DNA of 64,000 nt from JABWBD01 sp040768665 (GTDB taxonomy: Bacteria; Planctomycetota; Planctomycetia; Pirellulales; Thermoguttaceae), in the NCBI GenBank assembly GCA_040768665.1, contig JAXGMN010000039.1, positions 62,001-126,000 of the forward strand, in the 5' to 3' direction. A program made the translations under genes and the position numbers. Of the stretch, positions 8,383 through 17,542 are shown piece after piece (within the stretch, counting starts at the first letter, position 1; every line of letters begins with the position of its first letter). The notes under the pieces were generated by a model that was given only the letters and a program-made list of their open reading frames with translations, ran no database searches and was not told where the DNA came from.

Positions 8383-10047
8383 TCAACCGCCGAGTACGGC
8401 AGCGATCAGCTCTTCCGATGGCGCATCCTTCGAGACGTAGGCATGGGCGCCCGCAGCGATCATCGTTTCGGCCATGCCGGCTGACTCGTGCATCGACAGA
8501 CCGACGATGCGGGTCTGCGGCAACTCCGCACGGATCCGCTGGGCGGCTTCGGTACCGCTGAGTTTCGGCATGCTAACGTCGAGGATGACGACATCGGGGC
8601 GGAGCTCCCGCGCCCGCTCGACGGCCTCTTGCCCGTCGCCGGCTTCGGCAACCAATTCGATTTCCGTGTGCTCCCGCAGAAGCTCAACGAGTCCCTTGCG
8701 AACGATCGGATGGTCGTCTGCCAGAAGCACTCGGATTTTGGCGGCGTGGTCGACCGGGCTCCGCGCCTTTCCGATCGGCGCCACGAGCGCCGCCCGCGTT
8801 CCGTGGTCCGGACTGCTGGTCATCTCCAACCGACCGCCTAGCAGATCGAGACGATGGCGTATGGTTGGCAGCCCCGAACCTTCCGTCATCGTCCGGGAGG
8901 AATCCAGCTTCGCAGGATCGAAGCCCTTTCCGGCATCCTGTACCTCGATTCGAGCCTGAAACTCTCCGGTGCGTCGCATGACCACTTCAGCGCGGTCAGT
9001 GCCGGCATGATTCACCACGTTCAACAGCAGTTCGCGAACGGCCTCAAACAGGAACACCCGCACACCTTCGTCGGCCGGGTCGGCCTGGGGATCGGCATCC
9101 ACGTCCACCGTCAAACCATGGATCTCCCGCATCTTCTCGGCAAGCCAGTGCAGTGCGGCGGCGAGGCCCGAATCGTGCAGCAACGGCGGGCTGAGTTCTG
9201 CGGCCAGAGAGCAGGACTCGGCCACCGAACGCTCCAAGAGCGTTTCGATCTCTGCCAGGGCCCTTTTCAGGCTGACGTCGTCAAGGCGCTGTTCGAGTCC
9301 CGACAGGCCGTCCCTTGCGGTAATCAGAAACTGCTGGAGGCGGTTTTCAAGAACCTGCACCAGCCGATGCCGCTCGTGGTGCTCGGATTGGCTCCATTGG
9401 GACGCGACGTGCTGCAGTCGCCGCACCTGCTCTTCCACATCCGCAGTTCGCCGGGCAACCCGCTGCTCGAGTGTCCTGTTCAGGTCCCGGAGTTGCTCCT
9501 CGATCTGCTTGCGCTCCGTCATGTCCGTCACCGCCATCTTGCAGAGGGCGACATCCTGGTCGTCGTCTTCTTTTTCTTTTTCGAGCGGAATGCTATGAAG
9601 CAGTACGACGATTTGCCGGCCGTCTTTCGTCTGAAGCGTCACCTCGGATTTCGCTTCCTCCCGCGAGTGTCCGCAACGGAGCACGTGTTCGCCGAAGGAC
9701 AATCTGTCGGCTTCCACGACATAGTCGAGAAACGGGTAGCCGATCAGGTCGTTCCGGTCGGCGCCGATCAGTTTCGCCCCGGCCAGATTGACCTCCTGCA
9801 CGTAGCCGTCTTCGTCAAGCGTGAAATAGCCCAATGGAGCCGAATCATAAAGGTCGATGTAGCGGTCGCGATACTGTTCAAGTTGCCGCTGAGTCTCGCG
9901 AAGCTTCTCGTTCTCTGCCTCCAGACGGCTCCGTTGTATTTCCCACTCCCGAACCATTCGCGGGATCTGTTCGTGCGAATTCTCCAGCGGATCGGCAGAT
10001 CCCTGGACCGGAGGCTCCTCCCCCCCGCGACCATGCTCACTCGACAT
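8383..10047 (-). CDS. PAS / NarX-type histidine kinase / NarL-type receiver hybrid
   Basis: 554 aa. A coiled coil is followed by PAS (about 60-175; YDSAPLGYFTLDEDG, ending TDMTERKQIEEQ), a second coiled coil, a HisKA_3-like dimerisation region (about 225-290), HATPase (about 325-425; ELLLNVVNHAG, DAGKGFD, GSGLPTIRHRL), and a C-terminal receiver (about 440-554; LLADDHPIVRKG, VVILDVSMPKLSG, SKDAP) of the NarL type lacking the HTH. In the dimerisation helix the family LHD motif reads LEN, so the phospho-acceptor histidine is Glu234 (codon 9346-9348). The ATP-binding motifs look intact, so it may bind ATP or work through a partner kinase. No membrane segment. It converges with the double-receiver gene, 33 bp between stops. 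Confidence 0.87.
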   Translation of the reverse strand: MSSEHGRGGEEPPVQGSADPLENSHEQIPRMVREWEIQRSRLEAENEKLRETQRQLEQYRDRYIDLYDSAPLGYFTLDEDGYVQEVNLAGAKLIGADRNDLIGYPFLDYVVEADRLSFGEHVLRCGHSREEAKSEVTLQTKDGRQIVVLLHSIPLEKEKEDDDQDVALCKMAVTDMTERKQIEEQLRDLNRTLEQRVARRTADVEEQVRRLQHVASQWSQSEHHERHRLVQVLENRLQQFLITARDGLSGLEQRLDDVSLKRALAEIETLLERSVAESCSLAAELSPPLLHDSGLAAALHWLAEKMREIHGLTVDVDADPQADPADEGVRVFLFEAVRELLLNVVNHAGTDRAEVVMRRTGEFQARIEVQDAGKGFDPAKLDSSRTMTEGSGLPTIRHRLDLLGGRLEMTSSPDHGTRAALVAPIGKARSPVDHAAKIRVLLADDHPIVRKGLVELLREHTEIELVAEAGDGQEAVERARELRPDVVILDVSMPKLSGTEAAQRIRAELPQTRIVGLSMHESAGMAETMIAAGAHAYVSKDAPSEELIAAVLGG

Positions 10048-10378
10048 AACGAACCTTCGGATTCGATGGAAGCGTGCTTAGGCAGAACGGTCAGGCACGT
10101 GGAATGCAACTCTCAAGCCATGTGTGAAGTGTCGGAGCCCGCGACCACTCGGCCGCCGCTCCGCCATCGGCGGATTTGGGACAAGATGTCGCACTCGTTC
10201 ATGCGAGCACTCGCGGCCACGGCGTTGCCGGTGACCTTCGACAAGCGGATTTGCGTCGCCAGTAGACCGTGAATAATACCCGAATAGTGCTCAAAATTCA
10301 GCGCGTGCAGCCTAGGGAATTTCCTGATGGGCAGCCGGGACGCAGCCACGGCCGTTCTTACATCTGATTTCACACCGA

Positions 10379-11179
10379 TCAACGGTCGCGCTGCGGAAGC
10401 AGCAAGATGATTTCCCGGCTGACTTCTTCGACTGACTTGCCGCCGACGTCCATCTTCCGCCAGCCCTGCCTCCGGCAGAGTTCCTCGGCATAGAACAACT
10501 CGCGTTTGACCTGGTCGAGCGACGCATAGGGTTCCAACGGAATGCCGGTCTGTTCCGCGCGGGTTCGTCGGAGTTCCTGCAGCCGAGATGGCGATATCAG
10601 CAGGCAAAAGACTCGCTCGGGCGGCAGATCCAAGAGCGACTTCGGCGGCGGAACTTCCTGCACCAGCGGCACATTGGCTGCGAACCATCCCCGGTAGGCG
10701 AGGTAGAGCATCGTCGGAGTCTTCATCGAACGGGATACGCCCACAAGGACCACCTCCGCCCGATCGAGATCATCGGGGTTTTGCCCGTCGTCGTGGCGGA
10801 AGGCGAAGTCGACGGCCTCGATCTCGCGCGATTTCTGCTCGGCGAGCTGCTGGAACAGTCCCGGCTTTTGTTCGGGCAGGAGCTTCAGATGGGCGGCGAG
10901 CCTGTCGAGAATCGGGCCCATCAAGTCCATCGAGTCCACCCCATGCCGTCGCGATTCTTCAAGGATCAACCGCCGGAGGTCCAAGGAAACCACCGTGTGA
11001 ACGACAATCGCCTGGTTGGCCGCCGCTTCGGCGACGACCTGGCAGACCTGTTCCGCCGTGCGGATCTGCCCGCGACGGACAAGCGATACCTTGGCCTCGC
11101 GGAACTGGACGAGCGCCGAACGGAGGACCAGATCGGCAGTTGCGCCGGTGCCGTCGGAAACGATGAAGACCGTAAGCAT
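10379..11179 (-). CDS. ppsR: PpsR-type bifunctional kinase/pyrophosphorylase (DUF299)
   Basis: Matches the PEP synthase / pyruvate phosphate dikinase regulatory family: N-terminal TVFIVSDGTGATAD and nucleotide-binding GVSRSMKTPTMLYLAYRG. These proteins switch PEP synthase or PPDK on and off by ADP-dependent phosphorylation and Pi-dependent dephosphorylation of a Thr. The target enzyme is not in the window. ATG 11179 gives the family N-terminus; GTG 11224 would add 15 residues and sit 6 bp after the upstream stop at 11231, so an operon with the STN-domain gene is likely. The 330 bp between its stop and the next minus-strand gene at 10047 hold no gene I can support. Confidence 0.88.
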   Translation of the reverse strand: MLTVFIVSDGTGATADLVLRSALVQFREAKVSLVRRGQIRTAEQVCQVVAEAAANQAIVVHTVVSLDLRRLILEESRRHGVDSMDLMGPILDRLAAHLKLLPEQKPGLFQQLAEQKSREIEAVDFAFRHDDGQNPDDLDRAEVVLVGVSRSMKTPTMLYLAYRGWFAANVPLVQEVPPPKSLLDLPPERVFCLLISPSRLQELRRTRAEQTGIPLEPYASLDQVKRELFYAEELCRRQGWRKMDVGGKSVEEVSREIILLLPQRDR

Positions 11180-11230
11180 TTTGGTTGAGCTCGCCTGAAA
11201 GTGAAAGGGACTCTCGCGGACCACCCGATT

Positions 11231-12466
11231 TCAATCCGGCAACAGGAGATCCGGCTCGGCCATCGATTGGTCCGACTTTGCCGCGGGGAGAACCACCAGC
11301 CTCTTGCCGTCCAGGCGGAATTGGCAGCCTGCCGGCACAAGAAGGCTGTTGAGGAGCTCTTCAAGCGTGACATCGGCCACCGAAAGCGAGACCTGTTGAT
11401 CGAGTGAGATCCCCGCCGCCTCAAGTGCCGCATCGTCGCGCCGCAAATCGAGTTCAAGCCGGCCGGCCAGTTCTTCGAGCAGCCGGCCAAGCGTCCCCTT
11501 GGCTTCGCGGATCGTGTAACGTGTTTCTCCTGCCCGGGCCGAGGTACTCCTCTCCGGATGTGTCGACGTCATGGACTCCTCGATTCGCCGATGATCGGCC
11601 AATAGCCCCCGGACGAAGATCTTTTCGCCCACAACCTTGAACTGGGCCGCCGGTGCGAACTCGCGCCACTGCCGAGCGGTCTTTTCTACTTCGCGACCAC
11701 CGGGATAGGTTCGCACCAGGGCCACGTCGGGGGGCATCGGCACAAGGCTTACTTTCCGACCGCTCGAGTCGATATTGCAGGTAAGATCATACTGGCCGAC
11801 AACCAGGCCCAACCGATCTACCAGGGAAAGGGGCGGCAGATCGGCAGCCGCCCAAAGATCATGGGGTACTTGCTGCAAACCGGAGAGTTCCAGACCGCCC
11901 TCTTCGGCAATCTCCTGCAACAACTGCCGAGGTTCGGCGAAGTCTTGCCAAGAGATCGAAGCAGTCCGAAGCCAAGGGCGGCGCGCGGCAGCAGACAGTT
12001 TGCGGATTCCGTCGCGCTGCAGTTCCAGGATGGTCTCCAATCGCGGCCCCTCTTTCGGCGGCCCGAAGTAAAGCACCGGGCCAATCCAGCCGGTCGAGAG
12101 CCCTCGCTCCTCCGCCACGAGGTGAAAGATCTCTCTCAGTGGCGTGCGTTCCGGCGAGAGGGTCAGCGGTTGCCCGGGATCGATTCGGCGATCGATCAAC
12201 ACCGCCACCCGATTGGCACGAGCGAGCGTCTGGACGGCAGGCCGCAGCGGAGCGTCTCGCCAGTGCAGCACCGGCACGGTTTGCTGCAGTTGTCGCTCCA
12301 GGTCCCGGCCGGTCAACCAGTTCGGCGCAGGGCCTTGCGCCGCGACGACGTTTACCGCCGCCAGCGCCCACACAACCGGTGCGCATACCCTGTCCGCGAC
12401 CCGATCGCCGGCGCGGCTAACCCGAAGCAGCCTACTCAGTCCGACCCAATCGGTCATTCGCCGCAC
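11231..12466 (-). CDS. Secreted STN-like domain protein of unknown function
   Basis: 411 aa. The N-terminus has a possible signal segment (VVWALAAVNVVAAQG, about residues 31-45). Residues about 65-115 (HWRDAPLRPAVQTLARANRVAVLIDRR) and about 340-400 (LEELAGRLELDL, SLSVADVTLEELLNSLL) resemble secretin/TonB short N-terminal (STN) modules, which are short alpha/beta folds exposed in the periplasm. No secretin barrel follows, so it is not a complete secretin. It lies immediately upstream of the ppsR-like gene on the same strand; a functional link is not obvious. Planctomycetes carry many proteins of this kind without assigned roles. Confidence 0.7.
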   Translation of the reverse strand: MRRMTDWVGLSRLLRVSRAGDRVADRVCAPVVWALAAVNVVAAQGPAPNWLTGRDLERQLQQTVPVLHWRDAPLRPAVQTLARANRVAVLIDRRIDPGQPLTLSPERTPLREIFHLVAEERGLSTGWIGPVLYFGPPKEGPRLETILELQRDGIRKLSAAARRPWLRTASISWQDFAEPRQLLQEIAEEGGLELSGLQQVPHDLWAAADLPPLSLVDRLGLVVGQYDLTCNIDSSGRKVSLVPMPPDVALVRTYPGGREVEKTARQWREFAPAAQFKVVGEKIFVRGLLADHRRIEESMTSTHPERSTSARAGETRYTIREAKGTLGRLLEELAGRLELDLRRDDAALEAAGISLDQQVSLSVADVTLEELLNSLLVPAGCQFRLDGKRLVVLPAAKSDQSMAEPDLLLPD

Positions 12467-12478
12467 ACCCTCCGAATA

Positions 12479-12542
12479 AACGTTTACGGAGCGGTCGGGG
12501 ACTGCCCCCCTCTCTTCCGCCGTGAACGGTTACCCCTCCGCC
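12479..12542. repeat. Diverged type-B-like palindromic repeat
   Basis: The segment cgtttacggagcgg, cggggactg, then cgccgtgaacggttacc resembles the arms of the type-B repeats, strongly diverged. It lies just upstream of the STN-protein gene. The rest of the 490-bp gap to 12960 holds a short direct repeat tagaatcggagtt (near 12754 and 12773) and no gene I can support. Confidence 0.5.
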
Positions 12543-12959
12543 TGGCCTGATGAAACAAGGGGATAGGCCCCCAGGTAATCGTGGGTGAATAAGACCGCAC
12601 ATACAAAGTCTTGCGGAGCCCGCCCCTCTTTTCCCCACCTTCCGCGTCATGCAACATCTACCTATTACTATTTTCCGTCAGTCGGCAAAGCGAAAGAAGG
12701 CAAAAACCCAACAGAGGGGAAGATTTTCGCTGGTGCGCCACGCCGGGGCGATTAGAATCGGAGTTGTCCGTATAGAATCGGAGTTATCCGAGGCGACGAG
12801 CACTTCGGCGGACTGCCCGTGCGCGACCGGCCCATGGAAGCATAGGGCGCCACGGCGTTCGGTCGATGAGCAGCCGGGCCGGTATCGCCAAGGCCACTCG
12901 GCCGACCCGCCGGTTCGACGGAACACCCTTATCTCAACTTTCCGTCAGGAGTTTGTGCG

Positions 12960-13622
12960 GTGAGCACTCGTTCATCCCGCATTCCGCGCCTGCTGGTTTT
13001 TTACCAGAAATACCTTGAGGACCAGAGCTCCGCCGATTTCGTCAGCCATGTTTCTCGTGCGTATACCCAGGGTACGTTGCAGCGGTTGGCGAGCCATCCC
13101 GATCGTCCCATCCGCCGTGCGGCGGTGTTGGCGCTGGGTTTCCTAGGCGACTACGAGGCCAATTCCGCGATGGGCCGCGCACTGAACGACGAAGACCGTA
13201 CCGTGCGGATGCTGGCCGAAAACGGCATCCGCAGCATCTGGGCCCGCGCCGGCAACGAGCGACAGCGGCAACAACTCGGGGTGATCATTCGGCTGAACGC
13301 CGCTCAGCACTACGAAGCGGCTCGAAGCAAGGCAAACAAACTGATCGAAGACGCCCCCAGCTTCGCCGAAGCCTGGAACCAGCGCGCCGTGGCCGAGTTC
13401 GCTTCCGGACTCTACACGGAGTCCATTCGCGACTGTCACGAGGCTCTGGAAATCAACCCTTACCACTTCGCCGCGGCTGCCGGGATGGGGCAATGCTACC
13501 TGCAACTGGGCAATCCGGTTTCCGCATTGGAGTGCTTTCGCCGTGCACTGCGCTTGAATCCCGACCTGGAGGGCGTCCGGGTACAGGTGGCAAGGCTTGT
13601 GCGGATGAACGAGGGCAAGTAG
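12960..13622 (+). CDS. HEAT/TPR repeat protein
   Basis: 220 aa from GTG 12960, preceded by AGGAG at 8 bp. Residues about 40-95 read as HEAT-like helices (RLASHPDRPIRRAAVLALG, then a second unit with DRTVRMLAENGIRSIW). Residues about 110-215 are TPRs: AEAWNQRAVAEFASGLYTE, FAAAAGMGQCYLQLGN and SALECFRRALRLNPD. No signal peptide or membrane segment, so a cytoplasmic protein-protein scaffold is likely. It converges with the thioredoxin-like gene, with a GC hairpin between them. Confidence 0.83.
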   Translation: MSTRSSRIPRLLVFYQKYLEDQSSADFVSHVSRAYTQGTLQRLASHPDRPIRRAAVLALGFLGDYEANSAMGRALNDEDRTVRMLAENGIRSIWARAGNERQRQQLGVIIRLNAAQHYEAARSKANKLIEDAPSFAEAWNQRAVAEFASGLYTESIRDCHEALEINPYHFAAAAGMGQCYLQLGNPVSALECFRRALRLNPDLEGVRVQVARLVRMNEGK

Positions 13623-13649
13623 GATCAGCCAACGACGCCATAAGCGAAG

Positions 13650-13678
13650 CAGCCCGGCTGCCGGTAGCGGCCGGGCTG
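13650..13678. terminator. GC-rich hairpin between convergent genes
   Basis: CAGCCCGGC pairs with GCCGGGCTG over 9 bp. It lies between the stops of the HEAT/TPR and thioredoxin-like genes and could end transcription from both sides. There is no clear U-run. The same AGCCCGGCTGC stem core is used at 47845 and near 48863. Confidence 0.5.
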
Positions 13679-13703
13679 TCCGTTTGATGTTTTCACATGC
13701 TTC

Positions 13704-15140
13704 TCAATACCGGTTCGCCGAATGGCCGTTCGCCATGTCCGAGTTCCTGGCGCCGGAGGTAGCCGTCTGCTGGACCGCCTGCAGGTACCGATACGGATCG
13801 GCGCTAAAACGCGAGTAGGATTCTTCGTTGGAGAAAAGATAAACCCGGCCGTCAAACCAGGCGCCGTGCTCGCGGTGTCCCGCGATATCTTGGCCGCGTT
13901 CCACTGCAAGTACAATATCGCTGCCGGAGTAGGCCGGGGCGTAGCGGGCGGGATCCGCGTAGAACCGGCTCTGTTCTTCCGGACCGGCGAACAGATACGT
14001 GCGGCCCTCGTGGATCAAACCCCAACGCGGACTTCCCTTGACCCATCGCTCTTTTTCCGAGAGCTGGACCGGGCAGTATCCATCCAGGGCAAGGGGCGGA
14101 TTGCCGGCAGCAACCTGCGGGGGCGCCTGCGATCCGGCCGGACCCGACACAGACGGCTGCACGGAGTTCTCTTGCCGCTGGGGCCCGGCCTGGGCAACTG
14201 CAGTTGGCGCAGACGACGGCGAAGCGCTGCCGCGAGCTAGCCCCGCAGCCGCCGATCCAGGTTGTCCGGCCAGCGGCGGCCATCCAAACGTCTGCTGGGT
14301 TGACGGCGCGGTCGGTTGCTGGCCCGTAAACGGCGGCACGGCCGCGTCGAACTGCCGGGTTTCCAACCCGCCGACCGCGAATCCAGGACTCCCTGCGCCG
14401 GATGTCGGGCCCGTGCGGAGATCCGGCTGTGGGAGAGAATTTGGCGACATTCCGATCTGACCGGCTCGCGATTGCGTATAGGTGCTTGAAGAGGAAGCAT
14501 TGCCATGAAGTTGGGACTGCGATGTGCCGGGAATGGCCGCTTGCACTGCGTAGGAAGGCGAAACCGGCGCCGGTTGTGCGGTCCCGGCTAAGCCGCCTTG
14601 GGCGCCTGCGTGTGGATGATTGGGATAGCCGCCCGGCAACGCCGATGCCTGAGTCGGCCAGGTCTGCATCGCTGTTTTAGAACCGGCGGCGAGCGGTCCT
14701 GTAGGTTCCGAAAGGCTGTTTTGCCGATTGCTCGTGGCAATGCGGCTAAGTATCGCAGCGTACTTTTCCGCCCCCAGCGATCCGACGCTCTTCTCAACGA
14801 GCTGGCCTTGGGGAGTGATGACTACATCGGTAGGCAGGGCGCTTACGCCGTACTGCCGGGCAGTCGCGGGGAAGTGGTCGGCATTGAGTTTGACGGCGAC
14901 ATAACTGCGTTCGACGGCGGCGGCGACATCCGCTCGCGGGAAAACATCGCGTTCCATTCGTCGACATGGCTCGCACGATGGCGACCAGAAGTGAAGCAGC
15001 ACCAGCCGATTCGTCTGGCCGGCGACCCGTTTGGCCGCATCCAATGTCGGCTGCCACTGGATGGATTGCTGGCCGCAGGCCACGGAAGTGAGGAAGCAGC
15101 ATATTGCTGTCGTGCACAACAACCTGGTTTTCGCCCACAT
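13704..15140 (-). CDS. Exported thioredoxin-like protein with C-terminal YHS-like region
   Basis: 478 aa from ATG 15140; longer readings add a non-signal stretch. A signal peptide covers about residues 1-23. A thioredoxin fold follows (about 28-150) with active site SPSCEPCR (C56, C59) and the cis-Pro segment VSALPTDVV. A long Gly/Pro/Gln/Ala-rich linker (about 180-370) leads to a C-terminal region (about 375-470) with DGYCPVQLSEKERWVKG and paired FADP/YADP units typical of YHS domains, which bind metal or sit beside redox domains. It is likely periplasmic and may handle disulfides or metal-bound cysteines. A standalone monocistronic gene. Confidence 0.82.
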   Translation of the reverse strand: MWAKTRLLCTTAICCFLTSVACGQQSIQWQPTLDAAKRVAGQTNRLVLLHFWSPSCEPCRRMERDVFPRADVAAAVERSYVAVKLNADHFPATARQYGVSALPTDVVITPQGQLVEKSVGSLGAEKYAAILSRIATSNRQNSLSEPTGPLAAGSKTAMQTWPTQASALPGGYPNHPHAGAQGGLAGTAQPAPVSPSYAVQAAIPGTSQSQLHGNASSSSTYTQSRAGQIGMSPNSLPQPDLRTGPTSGAGSPGFAVGGLETRQFDAAVPPFTGQQPTAPSTQQTFGWPPLAGQPGSAAAGLARGSASPSSAPTAVAQAGPQRQENSVQPSVSGPAGSQAPPQVAAGNPPLALDGYCPVQLSEKERWVKGSPRWGLIHEGRTYLFAGPEEQSRFYADPARYAPAYSGSDIVLAVERGQDIAGHREHGAWFDGRVYLFSNEESYSRFSADPYRYLQAVQQTATSGARNSDMANGHSANRY

Positions 15141-15461
15141 ATTGGAGCCCCCAATAGGCAGAGAAGAATCCCGAAGAGCGGAAGTAGGTACCGCTGCCCT
15201 TTCCTTATCGGAAAGGTCTCGGAACGAAATGGCGTGAAAATTAACGGGCGCCGCAAAATCGGACGATTTTTCCCCTGGGAGCGATCGAGCGCGTTTTTCC
15301 GGCTTGCCAAGTAGCATAGAATAGGGTATATGGGATCAGGAGAGGGAGAGGAGTCTTCAGTGAGTTGAGAGGCGGGGCCAGCGTTCGATCGGCCCCGAGC
15401 CGGGTGTCTGCCTGCTTTTTGAATCATCCGCAAAATCGGGAAGGAATCGTCGACCTCAAGC

Positions 15462-15489
15462 TTGACACGGGTCACGATAAGGTTATCAT
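15462..15489 (+). promoter_or_regulatory. Sigma70-like promoter for rho
   Basis: TTGACA (15462-15467), 16-bp spacer, TATCAT (15484-15489). A start near 15496 would give rho a leader of about 400 nt. Near its end are an inverted repeat TCCCGA/TCGGGA enclosing the palindrome gaacgcgttc and a CCCTTTT run (15843-15890), a layout compatible with attenuation. No other gene is seen in 15141-15899. Confidence 0.55.
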
Positions 15490-15899
15490 GGCCATAGTTG
15501 AGTTCTGCCTAGCAGGCAGCCGCCTTGGCCCATGATCTTGAATCTCAGGGCCGCGTTCCCCTCTTGGGAAGTATTGGCGGGGGGGGTTGAGGGCATCTCG
15601 GCCCAAGTGTTCTGCTGTTGGCGACGGTCCGTCAACGCTGCCGGCCGGCCGACTGTGGTCGTCTGGTACGATAAATGCGAGCAAACGCTATATCGGTCGT
15701 TAGTGGAAATCTCTTTGGGCGCGAGCCTGCAACCGACCTGCTAGATAGTTGATTGCGATTTTCGTCGCAAGACGGGAATTGGCTTCTGGACAAGAGCATT
15801 CGGCGAGGTCGCCGGAGGTCCATCCGTGGTCTCTTGGAGCGATCCCGAGCGGGGCGTTAAGAACGCGTTCTCAGCGATCGGGACCCTTTTAGGTGGAGT

Positions 15900-17174
15900 A
15901 TGGCAAAGAAGAAGAAAAGCCGCTCGCGGGGGCGTGGTGGTTCGTACGGAGGCGGGCAGCGAGGCCGTTCCAGGCCGTACCATGAGCATCGTCCTTCCGG
16001 GAACGGACGCGATTACGAGCCGGCTGCCGAGAACGGCGGTGAGGCCGGGCCTGTGACGCCAGGCAGCGGAGTCCTGGAGATGCATCCTAACGGCTACGGC
16101 TTTCTCCGCGACCCAACCGCAAACTACCTGCGGCAACTGAGCGATCCGTTCGTTCCGGGAAGCATGATCGAGAAGTTCTCCCTCCGGGAGGGCGTATTGA
16201 TCAACGGAATGGTGCAGCCCGGCCGGAAGCAACAGGGGCCGCGCGTCAAAGAGATCCTCGACGTGGACGGGATGCCGCCCGAGCAGTACCGCGAAGTGAA
16301 GACGTTCGACGAGCTCACGCCGATCAATCCGGAATACTGGCTGAAGCTCGAGACCGGTTCGACGCCACTCACCACCCGTGTGATGGATCTCCTCACTCCG
16401 CTAGGAAAAGGCCAGCGCGCTCTGATCGTCGCTCCGCCCCGGACCGGCAAGACGATCCTTTTGCAGCACATCAGCCAGGCCATCTGCCAGAACTATCCCG
16501 ACGTCAAGGTGATCATCCTGCTGATCGACGAGCGGCCCGAGGAAGTCACCGATTTCCGCCGCGCCGTCAAGGACGGCGAAGTGGTTGCCAGCAGCCTCGA
16601 CCGCGACATTGAAAGCCATGTGCGTTTGTCGCAACTGGTGGTCGAACGTTGCCGCCGTCTGGCCGAAATGGGCAAAGACGTCTTCCTCCTCATGGACTCG
16701 ATTACCCGCCTCGCTCGCGCTTTTAACAAGTGGGTCGGCAACACCGGCCGCACGATGAGCGGCGGGGTCGATATCAAGGCCATGGACATTCCCAAGAAGC
16801 TCTTCGCCACGGCTCGGCTCTTTGAGGAAGGTGGCTCGCTGACCATCGTCGGCACCGCCCTGATCGATACCGGCAGCCGGATGGACGAATTGATCTTCCA
16901 GGAATTCAAAGGCACCGGCAATATGGAGTTGGTACTGGACCGAAAGCTCGCAGACCGGCGAGTTTGGCCGGCGATCGACATCAGCCAGTCGGGTACCCGG
17001 CGCGAGGAGAAGCTTCTTTCACCGGAGACACTGCACGCGGTGACCATGCTCCGCCGGACTCTTTCCAGCATGCACCCGGTGGATGCCATGGAGCAGCTCA
17101 CTGCGAAGCTGGGTAAATTCAAGGCGAATCGTGATTTCATCGACCTGATCAGCGGCGCGCATGTCGTTGACTAG
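15900..17174 (+). CDS. rho: Transcription termination factor Rho
   Basis: 424 aa. A basic Gly/Arg-rich N-terminal extension (residues 1-55, starting MAKKKKSRSRGRGG) precedes the cold-shock-like RNA-binding region (GVLEMHPNGYGFLRDP). The ATPase core follows: Walker A APPRTGKT, LLIDERPEEVTD, Walker B VFLLMDSITRLARAFN, Q-loop TMSGGVD, and the secondary RNA-binding and C-terminal segments RMDELIFQEFKGTGN and SGTRREE. It is a ring-shaped helicase that ends transcription at rut sites. A GGTGGAG site directly precedes the ATG. The N-terminal extension differs from the E. coli protein and is known in several high-GC lineages. Confidence 0.97.
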   Translation: MAKKKKSRSRGRGGSYGGGQRGRSRPYHEHRPSGNGRDYEPAAENGGEAGPVTPGSGVLEMHPNGYGFLRDPTANYLRQLSDPFVPGSMIEKFSLREGVLINGMVQPGRKQQGPRVKEILDVDGMPPEQYREVKTFDELTPINPEYWLKLETGSTPLTTRVMDLLTPLGKGQRALIVAPPRTGKTILLQHISQAICQNYPDVKVIILLIDERPEEVTDFRRAVKDGEVVASSLDRDIESHVRLSQLVVERCRRLAEMGKDVFLLMDSITRLARAFNKWVGNTGRTMSGGVDIKAMDIPKKLFATARLFEEGGSLTIVGTALIDTGSRMDELIFQEFKGTGNMELVLDRKLADRRVWPAIDISQSGTRREEKLLSPETLHAVTMLRRTLSSMHPVDAMEQLTAKLGKFKANRDFIDLISGAHVVD

Positions 17175-17202
17175 CGTTCCGTCAAAGTTGGAGTGGCGGG
17201 TA

Positions 17203-17295
17203 GCGGAAGCCGTGAGACTTCTGGCCACGAATAGTGGAAGTCGTGAGACTTCTGGCCACGAATAGTGGAAGTCGTGAGACTTCTGGCCACGAGCT
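17203..17295 (+). repeat. Three tandem 31-bp units, each with a palindrome
   Basis: Units 17203-17233, 17234-17264 and 17265-17295, almost identical, each containing GAAGTCGTGAGACTTC (a 6-bp inverted repeat around GTGA) followed by tggccacga. They lie between rho and tRNA-Ser. Could act as a terminator cluster or be REP-like. Confidence 0.9.
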
Positions 17296-17392
17296 ACACC
17301 CGTCACAGGAAGATTGCCAGAGCCCTGGCAGTATTTCACGAGCGAAACTACAATTGCGTTGCGAGAGCACCTTTCTCGCGCACCGGCAATTC

Positions 17393-17475
17393 GGAGGGTA
17401 AGCGAATGGCTAGCGGCCACACTGGAAATGTGGTGCCCCTTTCTGGGGTTGCGGGTTCGAGTCCCGTGCCCTCCG
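17393..17475 (+). tRNA. tRNA-Ser (anticodon GGA)
   Basis: Acceptor GGAGGGT pairs with GCCCTCC. The anticodon stem CCACA/TGTGG encloses loop CTGGAAA, giving anticodon GGA. The long variable arm (tgccccttt...ctggggt) is typical of class II tRNA-Ser. The T arm carries GGTTCGAGTCC and the discriminator base is G. CCA is not encoded. Confidence 0.93.
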
Positions 17476-17542
17476 CTTAGGTCGGATGGCCTTGCAGATG
17501 AGCCGCTTAAGCGTTGCCGGCGCAGAGTGAAACGAAGCAGGA

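Noticed and set aside
8854..10272. 472-codon plus-strand open frame
   Set aside because: Exactly antisense to the PAS-kinase-receiver gene, whose motifs are convincing.
12649..12963. 104-codon frame in the gap before the HEAT/TPR gene
   Set aside because: No recognisable domain and poor composition; covers a short direct repeat.
15141..15317. In-frame extension of the thioredoxin-like gene
   Set aside because: It would bury the signal peptide 60 residues inside the protein.
17203..17295. Possible CRISPR array
   Set aside because: Units are contiguous with no unique spacers and there are no cas genes.
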